Positions 9,005 through 16,273 are shown, counted from the stretch's first letter. The stretch is DNA of 27,235 nucleotides from an uncultured Lachnospiraceae bacterium (GCA_902795835.1 CADBNA010000233.1:1-27235); one strand, 5' to 3'. Made by a program: numbers and translations. Notes: generated by a model not told the origin, from the sequence alone.

Positions 9005-10351
9005 ATGAGCAGAAAAGCCGCTTTTCACAATCTGGGCTGCAAGGTGAATGCCTGTGAACTCGAAGCGATGCAGCAGCAGCTGGAGGCGGCCGGCTATGAG
9101 ACGGTTGCCTTTGAACCGGGCGCAGATGTGTACATTATTAACACCTGCACCGTGACCAACATTGCCGACCGCAAATCCCGCCAGATGCTGCACAGGGCCA
9201 GAAAGATGAATCCCGGCGCAGTTGTAGCAGCGGTCGGCTGCTATGCGGAGATTCACAGAGAAGCTCTGCGCGCAGACCCGGCAATTGACCTGATCGTCGG
9301 GAACGACCAGAAGGAACGGCTGCCGGAGCTGCTCGATGCTTTTTTCGATGAGACCGGGAACTTCTCTGTCAGCAGAGCTGACGCGCAGCCCGGCGCAAGT
9401 CCGGCAGAGCCGGACTTGAACGGTATTCTGTCCTGTGATCCGCCCCGGCTGAACAGGCCGGACAGTCATACGCGGGCATTCATGAAAATACAGGATGGAT
9501 GCAGCCAGTTCTGCACATACTGTATCATCCCTTACGCGCGCGGGAAGGTGCGGAGCCGCCGGATCGCGGATGTGGTGGCGGAGGCGGAGCGCCTGGCATC
9601 TTCGGGCGTCCGTGAAGTGGTTCTCACCGGCATTCATCTGTGCTCATACGGCAGGGATCTGCCGGAAGAAGAAAACCTGCAGAATCTCATACATGCCGTC
9701 CATGAAGTCCCCGGAATCTGCCGCATCCGGCTTGGCTCCCTGGAACCGGGCTCCGTGACGGAATCCTTTATCGCTGTCCTGGCGTCACATGAAAAAGTCT
9801 GCCCTCATTTTCACCTGTCTCTGCAGAGCGGGTGCGACCGCACCCTGAAGCGCATGAACCGGCGCTATACGACAGCTGATTATGAAGAGGCGTGCCGCCT
9901 GCTCCGGCTGTATTTTGACGATCCGGCCATTACCACGGATATTATCGCGGGTTTTCCGGGCGAGACGGAGGAGGATTTTGAGGAGAGCAGGGCATTTGCG
10001 GAGAAGATCGCATTCTTTGAGACCCATATTTTTCCCTATTCCAGGAGAGAGGGGACCAGGGCTGCGGGCTTTCCGGATCAGCTGACAGAACGGGAAAAAC
10101 ATGCCCGGTGCGCCATTCTGCGGGAACTGAATGACAGAAACAGGGCTTCCTACCTGCAGCGCTGGACAGGACGTCCGGTAGAGGTGCTGTTTGAAGAGGA
10201 AACCTGGATTGACGGAAAGCGCTGGTGGAGCGGACACGGCAGACAGTATCAGAGAGTGCTGCTTTCATCGGAGGAGGATCTTGCGAATGAGATCCGGACT
10301 GTCCGGCCGCAGAGCCTTCTTAATGGAGAATTCCTGGTCTGCAGCAATTAA
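9005..10351 (+). CDS. mtaB: tRNA (t6A37) methylthiotransferase MtaB
   Basis: MtaB is a radical-SAM enzyme carrying two Fe-S clusters that converts t6A37 to ms2t6A37 in ANN-decoding tRNAs. The 448-residue protein shows the N-terminal UPF0004 domain with three cluster cysteines (NLGCKVNACE, NTCTVTN, VGCYAE). The radical SAM motif CSQFCTYC in DGCSQFCTYCIIPYARGKVRSR comes next, followed by DIIAGFPGETEEDF and a C-terminal TRAM-like region. The opening HNLGCKVNACELEAM separates MtaB from MiaB. A GGAGAAGAGAG stretch precedes ATG 9005. The linker between the two cluster domains (about residues 115-155) is variable and contains a perfect DNA hairpin. In Bacillus the orthologue yqeV follows prmA-rsmE directly; here three genes are inserted. 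Confidence 0.95.
   Translation: MSRKAAFHNLGCKVNACELEAMQQQLEAAGYETVAFEPGADVYIINTCTVTNIADRKSRQMLHRARKMNPGAVVAAVGCYAEIHREALRADPAIDLIVGNDQKERLPELLDAFFDETGNFSVSRADAQPGASPAEPDLNGILSCDPPRLNRPDSHTRAFMKIQDGCSQFCTYCIIPYARGKVRSRRIADVVAEAERLASSGVREVVLTGIHLCSYGRDLPEEENLQNLIHAVHEVPGICRIRLGSLEPGSVTESFIAVLASHEKVCPHFHLSLQSGCDRTLKRMNRRYTTADYEEACRLLRLYFDDPAITTDIIAGFPGETEEDFEESRAFAEKIAFFETHIFPYSRREGTRAAGFPDQLTEREKHARCAILRELNDRNRASYLQRWTGRPVEVLFEEETWIDGKRWWSGHGRQYQRVLLSSEEDLANEIRTVRPQSLLNGEFLVCSN
9396..9418 (+). repeat. Perfect 10-bp inverted repeat inside mtaB
   Basis: CAAGTCCGGC (9396-9405) and GCCGGACTTG (9409-9418) are perfect reverse complements separated by AGA. It lies in the codons of the variable interdomain linker of MtaB, where coding constraint is low. 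It may be a chance of composition, an mRNA structure or a remnant of a small inserted palindrome. Confidence 0.75.
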
Positions 10352-10357
10352 AGAATT

Positions 10358-10401
10358 GTTCAAAAACTGTTCAGAAAGCGTTCAGAGGCTGTTGCCAAAG
10401 A
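10358..10401 (+). promoter_or_regulatory. 11-bp phased GTTCA direct repeats (PhoP/PhoB-box-like operator)
   Basis: GTTCA occurs at 10358, 10369 and 10380, with a degenerate GTTGC at 10391: four units at exactly 11-base spacing, ending six bases before the -35 of the next promoter. Direct repeats with an 11-bp period are the binding pattern of OmpR/PhoB-family response regulators, and GTTCA matches the core of the Streptomyces PhoP repeat unit. Which regulator binds here is inference. Confidence 0.55.
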
Positions 10402-10406
10402 TTTAC

Positions 10407-10435
10407 TTGCGCTTTTGGCCGATGTAGGGTACAAT
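10407..10435 (+). promoter_or_regulatory. Promoter of the ireB-ruvX-DUF1292 operon
   Basis: TTGCGC (10407-10412), 17 bases, then TACAAT (10430-10435). Initiation near 10442 would leave a leader of about 85 bases before the ireB ATG. No terminator is visible between mtaB and this promoter. Confidence 0.65.
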
Positions 10436-10526
10436 CATACAAACTCTGCAAAATTGCATCAATACAGACATCTGCAGCTTTTTCAGCAGGCAATTTGTGC
10501 AGTTATTTAAAGGAAGAGTGAGAATC

Positions 10527-10793
10527 ATGACAGACTTAAGCAACACACAGTTTTTCCGCGTAAAACCGGAAGCAGAAGTGCCGGTTAAAAAAGTACTGGA
10601 TGTTGTTTATCACGCAATGGCAGAGAAGGGCTACAATCCCGTAAACCAGATCGTGGGCTATATCATGTCCGGTGATCCCACATACATCACCAGTCATAAT
10701 GGCGCGAGAAGCATGATCATGAAGGTAGAGCGGGATGAGCTTGTTGAGGAACTCCTGAAGGAGTACATCCGCAACGAGTCCTGGAAGGCCTGA
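10527..10793 (+). CDS. ireB: IreB family regulatory phosphoprotein (UPF0297, YrzL)
   Basis: A small cytoplasmic protein of the UPF0297 family. Enterococcal IreB is a phosphorylation target of the Ser/Thr kinase IreK and affects cephalosporin tolerance. The start is ATG 10527 ([12 protein letters not shown], 88 residues), preceded by AAAGGAAGAG; the frame is open further up to 10497 but family members begin at this methionine. Conserved features seen are the early Thr/Ser region, [28 protein letters not shown] and a C-terminal ELLKEYI. It heads the ireB-ruvX-DUF1292 trio, equivalent to Bacillus yrzL-yrrK-yrzB. Confidence 0.93.
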   Translation: MTDLSNTQFFRVKPEAEVPVKKVLDVVYHAMAEKGYNPVNQIVGYIMSGDPTYITSHNGARSMIMKVERDELVEELLKEYIRNESWKA

Positions 10794-10798
10794 CTGAT

Positions 10799-11254
10799 AT
10801 GGGAAGGATTCTGGGACTGGATTACGGCGCCAAAACGGTCGGCGTGGCTGTGAGTGATCCGCTGGGCATCACGGCACAGGGAGTTGAGACCATTCGGAGA
10901 AAATCGGAGAACAAGCTTCGGCAGACGCTGGCCAGGATTGAAGAACTGGTCAGAGCTTATGATGTGGAGACGATCGTGCTGGGTCTCCCCGTCCGCCTGT
11001 CCGGAGAAATAGGTGACCGGGCGGTCAGGACGAAGGAATTCGGCGAAATGCTGGAACGCCGGACCGGCCGGAAAATAATCATGTGGGACGAACGCCTGAC
11101 AACGGTGGCTGCGGACCGGGTACTGGATGAGGCAAAGGTAGCCAGGACAGACCGGAAAGAAGTCATCGATATGCTGGCGGCTGTTTTTATTTTGCAGGGA
11201 TATATGGATTCACTGGCGTTGAAAGGTGATTCCGCAGGCAGTGCCGGAGAGTAA
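10799..11254 (+). CDS. ruvX: Holliday junction resolvase / pre-16S rRNA nuclease RuvX (YqgF)
   Basis: A 151-residue RNase H-fold protein of the YqgF/RuvX family, linked to 16S rRNA 5'-end maturation in E. coli and annotated as a putative Holliday junction resolvase. Motifs visible are the first acidic residue in [33 protein letters not shown] (family GLP motif), and [14 protein letters not shown] near the end, followed by the acidic [15 protein letters not shown]. It starts five bases after the ireB stop and ends five bases before the DUF1292 gene, so the three are one transcription unit. Confidence 0.94.
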   Translation: MGRILGLDYGAKTVGVAVSDPLGITAQGVETIRRKSENKLRQTLARIEELVRAYDVETIVLGLPVRLSGEIGDRAVRTKEFGEMLERRTGRKIIMWDERLTTVAADRVLDEAKVARTDRKEVIDMLAAVFILQGYMDSLALKGDSAGSAGE

Positions 11255-11259
11255 GCCGC

Positions 11260-11520
11260 ATGAGGGAAAAAATCATATTTGAAACAGATGACGGAGAAAA
11301 ACTGGAATTATTCGTAGAGGAGGAGACCAGAGTGGGAGGCAGCTCCTACCTGCTGGTAACCGACTCTGACTGTGAAGAGGCGAATGCCTGGATCCTGAAG
11401 GACATCTCAGCAGACAGTGATGAAGAAGCGAATTATGAGATGGTTGAGGACGACGTGGAATTTGAAGCCATCGCGGGAATCTTTGAAAAGATGCTGGATG
11501 ATACGGTCTTTACAGACTGA
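11260..11520 (+). CDS. DUF1292 family protein (YrzB-like)
   Basis: An 86-residue, strongly acidic protein. The sequence KIIFETDDGEKLELFVEEETRVGGSSYLLVTDSD matches the DUF1292 family pattern (a small beta-rich domain), and the acidic C-terminal half DDVEFEAIAGIFEKMLDD fits family members. Function is not known. Its regular place after ireB and ruvX in Firmicutes, as in Bacillus yrzB, supports the assignment. The start at 11260 lies five bases after ruvX. Confidence 0.88.
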   Translation: MREKIIFETDDGEKLELFVEEETRVGGSSYLLVTDSDCEEANAWILKDISADSDEEANYEMVEDDVEFEAIAGIFEKMLDDTVFTD

Positions 11521-11598
11521 GAATTCGCACAGCGAGAGAGGAAAAGCCCTTCAGGGTCTGCTTCGCGGGTAATGGAACAGAACCTAAAGGAGTGAAAA

Positions 11599-13260
11599 GT
11601 GATTAATACAGATAATAAACTGAAGATTATTCCGCTGGGCGGTCTGGAGCAGATCGGCATGAATATTACGGCCTTCGAGTACGGCGACAGTATTCTTGTC
11701 GTAGACTGCGGACTGGCCTTTCCGGATGACGATATGCTGGGCATTGACCTGGTGATACCGGATGTGTCGTATCTGAAGGACAATATCAGCAAAGTGAAGG
11801 GGTTTGTGATCACCCACGGACATGAAGATCACATCGGCGCGCTGCCGTATATTCTGCGTGAGATCAATGTGCCGATTTATGCGACGAAACTGACCATCGG
11901 ACTGATTGAACACAAACTGGAGGAGCATGATCTCCTGCGGACAACGAGAAGGAAGATCGTAAAATTCGGACAGTCCATCAGCCTGGGCTGTTTTCGTATT
12001 GAGTTTATCAAGACCAACCACAGCATCCAGGATGCCGCCGCTCTGGCGATCTATTCGCCTGCCGGCATTGTGGTGCACACAGGTGATTTTAAGGTGGATT
12101 ATACGCCGGTATTCGGCGACGCCATTGATCTGCAGCGTTTTGCAGAGATCGGCCGGAAGGGCGTGCTCGCCCTGATGTGTGACAGTACGAATGCGGAACG
12201 GCCCGGATTCACGATGTCCGAGAGGACAGTAGGCCGCACATTTGACACCATTTTTTCAGAGCACCGGAATGAGAGACTGATCATAGCCACGTTTGCCTCC
12301 AACGTAGACCGCGTACAGCAGATTATCAACTGCGCGCACCGGTTCGGGAGAAAGGTCGTCGTGGAAGGCCGGAGCATGGTCAATATCATAGCTACCGCAT
12401 CCGAGCTCGGGTATCTGAACATTCCCGAAAATACGCTTATTGACATCAACCAGATGCGGTCTTATCCTGCCGAACAGATGGTGCTGGTCACCACCGGCAG
12501 CCAGGGCGAATCGATGGCGGCTCTGTCAAGAATGGCCGCCGACATTCACAAAAAAGTGACGATCTGTCCCGGCGACCTGATTGTATTCAGTTCCCATCCT
12601 ATTCCGGGCAATGAAAAAGCGGTATCCAACGTGATCAATGAGCTCTGTGAAAAAGGGGCCGATGTCATTTTTCAGGATGTTCATGTGTCCGGGCATGCCT
12701 GCCAGGAAGAAATCAAGCTGATCTATTCGCTTGTAAAACCGAAGTACGCAATTCCCGTTCACGGAGAGTACCGCCATCTGAAGGCACAGGCTGCGATTGC
12801 CGGAGAGCTCGGGATTCCGCGGGAGAATATTTTCATCATGAAGTCCGGCGATGTCCTGGAGCTGGATGATGAATCCGCTGCCGTCAGCGGCAGGGTGGAA
12901 ACCGGCGGCGTCATGGTAGACGGTCTGGGAGTCGGCGATGTGGGGAATATCGTCCTGCGTGACCGCCAGCATTTGTCGGAAGACGGGATTATTATTGTGG
13001 TAATGACTCTGGAGCGGTACGGAAACGCACTGCTGTCAGGGCCGGACATCGTTTCCCGCGGATTTGTGTATGTCCGCGAATCTGAAGACCTGATGGATGA
13101 AGCGCGCATTGTTGTGGAAGAGGCATTGCAGGATTGTCTGAACAGACATGTTACCGACTGGTCAAAAATGAAGACGACCATCCGGGACGCACTGGGAAGT
13201 TTTGTGTGGAGAAGGACGCAGCGCCGGCCCATGATTCTTCCTATTATCATGGAGGCCTGA
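11599..13260 (+). CDS. Ribonuclease J
   Basis: RNase J is a metallo-beta-lactamase/beta-CASP nuclease with 5'-3' exonuclease and endonuclease activity in mRNA decay and rRNA maturation. The 553 residues match the family length. The start is GTG at 11599, set by AAAGGAG at 11586-11592. Metal-binding motif H73-G-H75-E-D77-H78 is visible in VITHGHEDHIGALPYIL, with VVDCGLAFPDDDMLGID before it. Further motifs are HTGDFKVDYTP and, in the beta-CASP region, TTGSQGESMAALSRMA and PVHGEYRHLKAQA. The C-terminal domain has VMTLERYG and DIVSRGFVYVRES. A single gene is visible, so whether it is the J1 or J2 type cannot be said. The YlbF-family gene follows after two bases. Confidence 0.96.
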   Translation: MINTDNKLKIIPLGGLEQIGMNITAFEYGDSILVVDCGLAFPDDDMLGIDLVIPDVSYLKDNISKVKGFVITHGHEDHIGALPYILREINVPIYATKLTIGLIEHKLEEHDLLRTTRRKIVKFGQSISLGCFRIEFIKTNHSIQDAAALAIYSPAGIVVHTGDFKVDYTPVFGDAIDLQRFAEIGRKGVLALMCDSTNAERPGFTMSERTVGRTFDTIFSEHRNERLIIATFASNVDRVQQIINCAHRFGRKVVVEGRSMVNIIATASELGYLNIPENTLIDINQMRSYPAEQMVLVTTGSQGESMAALSRMAADIHKKVTICPGDLIVFSSHPIPGNEKAVSNVINELCEKGADVIFQDVHVSGHACQEEIKLIYSLVKPKYAIPVHGEYRHLKAQAAIAGELGIPRENIFIMKSGDVLELDDESAAVSGRVETGGVMVDGLGVGDVGNIVLRDRQHLSEDGIIIVVMTLERYGNALLSGPDIVSRGFVYVRESEDLMDEARIVVEEALQDCLNRHVTDWSKMKTTIRDALGSFVWRRTQRRPMILPIIMEA

Positions 13261-13262
13261 AT

Positions 13263-13601
13263 ATGGAACAGGTGGCGAGATGTACGGACGCTCTTATCAC
13301 GGCGATACGGCAGTCAGAGGACTTCCGGCGCTATGTTAAGGCAGAGCGCGCAATTCACGAAGATCCCGAACTGAAACGGCGGATTGATGAATACCGTATA
13401 CGCGCATATGAACTGCAGGGAGCCCTGGAAGGCATATTTGAAGGATCGGAAGCACTTCTGCAGGAGTTCGGATCTCTTCTCAGACTTCCCCTGGCGGCAG
13501 AGTATCTGGACGCGGAGAGTTCTGTCTGCAGAATGCTGCGCCTGACGGTTGAACAGCTCAGCACAGGTGTGGCTGTGGAATTGCCGCAGAGCGGCAAATG
13601 A
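13263..13601 (+). CDS. YlbF/YmcA family protein
   Basis: A 112-residue, mostly helical protein of the YlbF/YmcA family (Com_YlbF). The pattern IRQSEDFRRYVKAERAIHEDPELKRRIDEYR is typical: short helices with DPEL followed by a long charged helix. In Bacillus, YlbF and YmcA form a complex with YaaT that directs RNase Y mRNA maturation. Here the gene follows RNase J by two bases with GGAGG at 13251-13255, inside the RNase J end, so both are translated together. That points to RNA decay, but a physical link with RNase J is only inference. The frame is open upstream to 13134 only as a shadow of the RNase J gene. Confidence 0.85.
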   Translation: MEQVARCTDALITAIRQSEDFRRYVKAERAIHEDPELKRRIDEYRIRAYELQGALEGIFEGSEALLQEFGSLLRLPLAAEYLDAESSVCRMLRLTVEQLSTGVAVELPQSGK

Positions 13602-13620
13602 CGGAAAAGCAAAGCTTTTC
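13581..13620 (+). promoter_or_regulatory. Two tandem hairpins between the YlbF gene and the MltG-like gene
   Basis: TTGCCGC (13581-13587) pairs with GCGGCAA (13591-13597) around AGA, overlapping the last codons of the YlbF gene. Then GAAAAGC (13604-13610) pairs with GCTTTTC (13614-13620) around AAA. No T run follows, so neither looks like a strong terminator. They may protect mRNA ends, mark a processing site or modulate read-through. Confidence 0.55.
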
Positions 13621-13643
13621 AGTGAAAATGGAAGGAGAAAAGA

Positions 13644-14060
13644 ATGGCAGTCGGTGAACGGCAGAGCGACAGTCTGGGATACCGGGTTGCGCTTTCGGGC
13701 GTAAAGGGAATCCTGCGTATTCTTGTCTATATCTGTCTGATTGTATTCATGATCTATTTCGGACAGCGCGCGTATGCGCTGGGACGGGAGGTCTTTCACC
13801 AGGTTCCCGTGGATACCGGAGAAGGACGCAAGGTGACAGTGTCCGTGACGGACAGTATGACCGCCTATGACATCGGGCGCATGCTGCGTGCGGAAGGACT
13901 GCTTGATGAGAGTCCCCTGGCCTTCTGGGTGCAGGAATTCATATCCGGCTACCACAACCAGCTCCTGCCCGGCACCTATACTCTTCGCACATCCATGACT
14001 GCAGATGAAATGATTCCGATTCTGGCACAGGCAGTGGATGACAGTCCCGGCGGCAGCTGA
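13644..14060 (+). CDS. MltG-like membrane protein lacking the catalytic domain
   Basis: A 138-residue protein with a hydrophobic membrane segment at about residues 23-45 (ILRILVYICLIVFMIYFG) and a short extracytoplasmic domain. The domain (VSVTDSMTAYDIGRMLRAEGLLDE, then LLPGTYTLRTSMTADEMIPIL) matches the LysM-like subdomain of MltG/YceG, the endolytic murein transglycosylase. MltG is normally about 340-380 residues; the catalytic C-terminal half with the essential glutamate is absent, and no remnant is seen before the next gene. So it is a stand-alone binding or regulatory domain, not an active transglycosylase. Its place before the trmR- and trhP-like genes matches Bacillus yrrL-yrrM-yrrN/O, supporting descent from mltG. 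AAGGAG precedes the ATG. Confidence 0.8.
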   Translation: MAVGERQSDSLGYRVALSGVKGILRILVYICLIVFMIYFGQRAYALGREVFHQVPVDTGEGRKVTVSVTDSMTAYDIGRMLRAEGLLDESPLAFWVQEFISGYHNQLLPGTYTLRTSMTADEMIPILAQAVDDSPGGS

Positions 14061-14084
14061 AGAAGCCGGAGGAAGGACAGTCTC

Positions 14085-14735
14085 ATGCTCACTGACGCCA
14101 GAATGACTGCTTTTATTAATGCGATGGACAGGGGACATACGCCCTTTCTGGAGGAACTCTTCGCGGAGGCCTGCAGAGATCATGTTCCTGTGATCCGGCG
14201 GGAGATGCAGAGCTTTCTGAAGACACTGATGGTCATGCAGAGACCGGAGAAAATTCTGGAGATCGGGACAGCCACCGGCTTTTCTGCAATTCTGATGGCT
14301 GCATATAATCCGGCGCCCTGCCGGATCCTGACGATTGAAAACTATGAAAAAAGAATCCGGGCTGCGGGAGAGAATATCCGGCGCTCCGGGTTTGCAAAGC
14401 AGATCACTTTACTGGAGGGAGATGCGGCTGACCGCCTGCGGGAGCTGACAGATCCCTTCGATTTTATTTTTCTGGATGCCGCAAAAGGGCAGTACATTCG
14501 TTTTCTCCCGGAATTGCTGCGCCTCATGCACCCCGGAAGTGTTCTGCTGGCAGACAATGTCCTGCAGGGGGGAGATATTCTGGAATCCAGGTTTATCGTA
14601 GAGCGGCGCTGCCGTACGATCCACCGGCGAATGAGAGAGTTTTTGCTGGCTCTCAAAAGGGACTCCCTTCTGGAAACCTCTGTTCTGCCGCTCGGAGACG
14701 GGGCGGCACTCTCCGTGATGCGGGAAAGAACTTGA
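14085..14735 (+). CDS. trmR: TrmR-like SAM-dependent O-methyltransferase (tRNA ho5U34 methyltransferase)
   Basis: A 216-residue class I O-methyltransferase. SAM motif I is ILEIGTATGFSAI (residues 57-69), followed by LTIENYEKR (acidic residue binding the ribose) and the metal-site motif FDFIFLDAAKGQY, then LLADNVLQGGDI. GGAGGAAGG at 14068-14076 supports ATG 14085. In Bacillus the neighbour-conserved yrrM is TrmR, which methylates 5-hydroxyuridine at tRNA position 34 to 5-methoxyuridine, and the hydroxylase TrhP is encoded next to it. Here a U32 protein gene also follows directly, so TrmR is the best reading. The fold alone would also fit catechol-type small-molecule O-methyltransferases. Confidence 0.85.
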   Translation: MLTDARMTAFINAMDRGHTPFLEELFAEACRDHVPVIRREMQSFLKTLMVMQRPEKILEIGTATGFSAILMAAYNPAPCRILTIENYEKRIRAAGENIRRSGFAKQITLLEGDAADRLRELTDPFDFIFLDAAKGQYIRFLPELLRLMHPGSVLLADNVLQGGDILESRFIVERRCRTIHRRMREFLLALKRDSLLETSVLPLGDGAALSVMRERT

Positions 14736-14754
14736 GAAGATATTAGGAAGGAGC

Positions 14755-16185
14755 ATGCCGCAGATGACACAGATGCGGAAAAAGCCTGAACTGCTGATAC
14801 CGGCTTCCAGTCTGGATGTCCTGAAGACGGCTGCTGCGTTCGGCGCAGATGCCGTCTATATCGGAGGGGAGGCCTATGGTCTGCGTGCCAAGGCAAAAAA
14901 TTTCTCGCCGGAGGATATGGCGGAGGGTATCCGCTACGCGCACGAGCGGGGCGTGAAGGTACACGTGACCGTAAACATTATTGCCCATAACCGGGATCTC
15001 CCCGGCGTGCGGGCGTATCTGGAAGAACTGAAGGGCATGCGCCCTGATGCCCTGATCATTGCGGATCCGGGGATATTTCTCCTGGCAGGAGAGATCTGTC
15101 CGGAGATTCCCCGGCATGTCAGCACCCAGGCCAACAGCACAAATGCGGAAACATGCCGGTTCTGGCACATGCTGGGGGCAGCCCGGGTTGTGACGGCACG
15201 GGAATTGTCCATACGGGAACTGAAGGCGCTGCGCGAGACAGTTCCGGCGGGGCTGGAACTGGAAACCTTTGTGCACGGAGCCATGTGTATTTCCTATTCC
15301 GGCCGCTGTCTGCTGTCTAATTATTTCACGGGCCGCGATGCGAACAGGGGAGCCTGTGCGCATCCCTGTCGCTGGTCCTGGCGTCCGGTGGAGGCGGGGA
15401 CAGCGGGAGTTCCGGAAGAATCTGCAGAGGCCGCAGCGCGCAGAGAAGCGGGAGCCTGTATGGAACCGGGGCTTTCCGGCGCGGAGAATCCTTCCGGGGA
15501 CGGGGTGAAGGCGTGCAGGGATTGCCCCGAAGAGCAGCTGCAGGAAAAACTGATATATGTGGAGGAAGAAACCCGGCCCGGTGAATACCTGCCGGTATAT
15601 GAAAATGAGAGGGGAACCTATATTTTCAGTTCCCGCGACCTGTGCATGATTGAGCATATCCCTGACCTCATAGACTGCGGAATCGACAGCTTCAAGATTG
15701 AAGGCAGGATGAAGAATGCTCTCTACGTCGCAACCGTGGCACGGACCTACCGGCAGGCGATCGATGATTACATGACGGATCCCGGACTGTATGAGTCGCG
15801 TCTTCCCTGGTACAGAGAGCAGATCACAGACTGTACATACCGGCAGTTTACCACGGGCTTTTTCTATGGCCGGCCCGGGCAGAACGACCAGGTCTATGAC
15901 AGCAATACTTACGTTACGAATTATATTTATATCGGGACCGTGCTGGGGACAGACGAGCGCGGCGCAGTTGTGTTTACCCAGAAAAACCGGTTTTTTGCCG
16001 GAGACCGGATTGAGATTATGAAACCGGACGGCACAAACCCGGAAGCAGAGGTGCTGGGAATTTTTGACTCGGAAGGCCATCCCATGGAGAGTGCACCGCA
16101 CCCGCAGCAGGAACTGCATGTCCTTCTCAGCCTTCCGGCCGGGCCGCAGGATATCCTCCGCATGAGAAATCCCCACACAGTCTGA
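14755..16185 (+). CDS. U32 family protein, TrhP-like tRNA hydroxylation protein
   Basis: A U32-peptidase-family protein of 476 residues. The signature ETFVHGAMCISYSGRCLLSNYF...RGACAHPCRW is complete, followed by YIFSSRDLCMIEHIPDLIDCGIDSFKIEGRMKN and a C-terminal beta domain. Members next to TrmR (TrhP in Bacillus and E. coli) install the hydroxyl of ho5U34 on tRNA using prephenate-derived chemistry, so a tRNA role is more likely than proteolysis. Between PCRW and the next conserved block lies an Ala/Glu/Gly-rich insertion of about 45 residues (roughly 212-257) that typical members lack. ATG 14755 is only one base from AGGAAGGAG (14745-14753); ATG 14764, nine bases on, has better spacing and may be the real start. 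It begins 19 bases after trmR. Confidence 0.85.
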   Translation: MPQMTQMRKKPELLIPASSLDVLKTAAAFGADAVYIGGEAYGLRAKAKNFSPEDMAEGIRYAHERGVKVHVTVNIIAHNRDLPGVRAYLEELKGMRPDALIIADPGIFLLAGEICPEIPRHVSTQANSTNAETCRFWHMLGAARVVTARELSIRELKALRETVPAGLELETFVHGAMCISYSGRCLLSNYFTGRDANRGACAHPCRWSWRPVEAGTAGVPEESAEAAARREAGACMEPGLSGAENPSGDGVKACRDCPEEQLQEKLIYVEEETRPGEYLPVYENERGTYIFSSRDLCMIEHIPDLIDCGIDSFKIEGRMKNALYVATVARTYRQAIDDYMTDPGLYESRLPWYREQITDCTYRQFTTGFFYGRPGQNDQVYDSNTYVTNYIYIGTVLGTDERGAVVFTQKNRFFAGDRIEIMKPDGTNPEAEVLGIFDSEGHPMESAPHPQQELHVLLSLPAGPQDILRMRNPHTV

Positions 16186-16199
16186 AAAAAAGAAAAGAC

Positions 16200-16228
16200 T
16201 TGACAGTCCGCCCCGACGGCCCGATAAT
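16200..16228 (+). promoter_or_regulatory. Promoter of the yifB-dprA unit
   Basis: Perfect -35 TTGACA (16200-16205), 17 bases, then GATAAT (16223-16228), five of six consensus matches. Initiation near 16235 gives a leader of about 100 bases. A CCCCGA/TCGGGG inverted repeat surrounds the -10 region, and could be an operator or chance. Confidence 0.75.
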
Positions 16229-16273
16229 TCAGTCATCGGGGCATCTGTCAGGAAACAGGTCTGCATTTTTCTC

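Noticed and set aside
8675..9637. Long 320-residue version of the HPr-like protein
   Set aside because: The added 241 residues are antisense to mtaB. AAGGAGG and a promoter fix the start at 8914.
11521..11598. Riboswitch or promoter before RNase J
   Set aside because: The 78-base gap shows only a tiny CCCT/AGGG pairing and no -35/-10 pair; co-transcription with the upstream genes is more likely.
14743..16266. 507-residue minus-strand open frame opposite the U32 gene
   Set aside because: Antisense shadow without start signals or known motifs; the + strand protein is clearly conserved.
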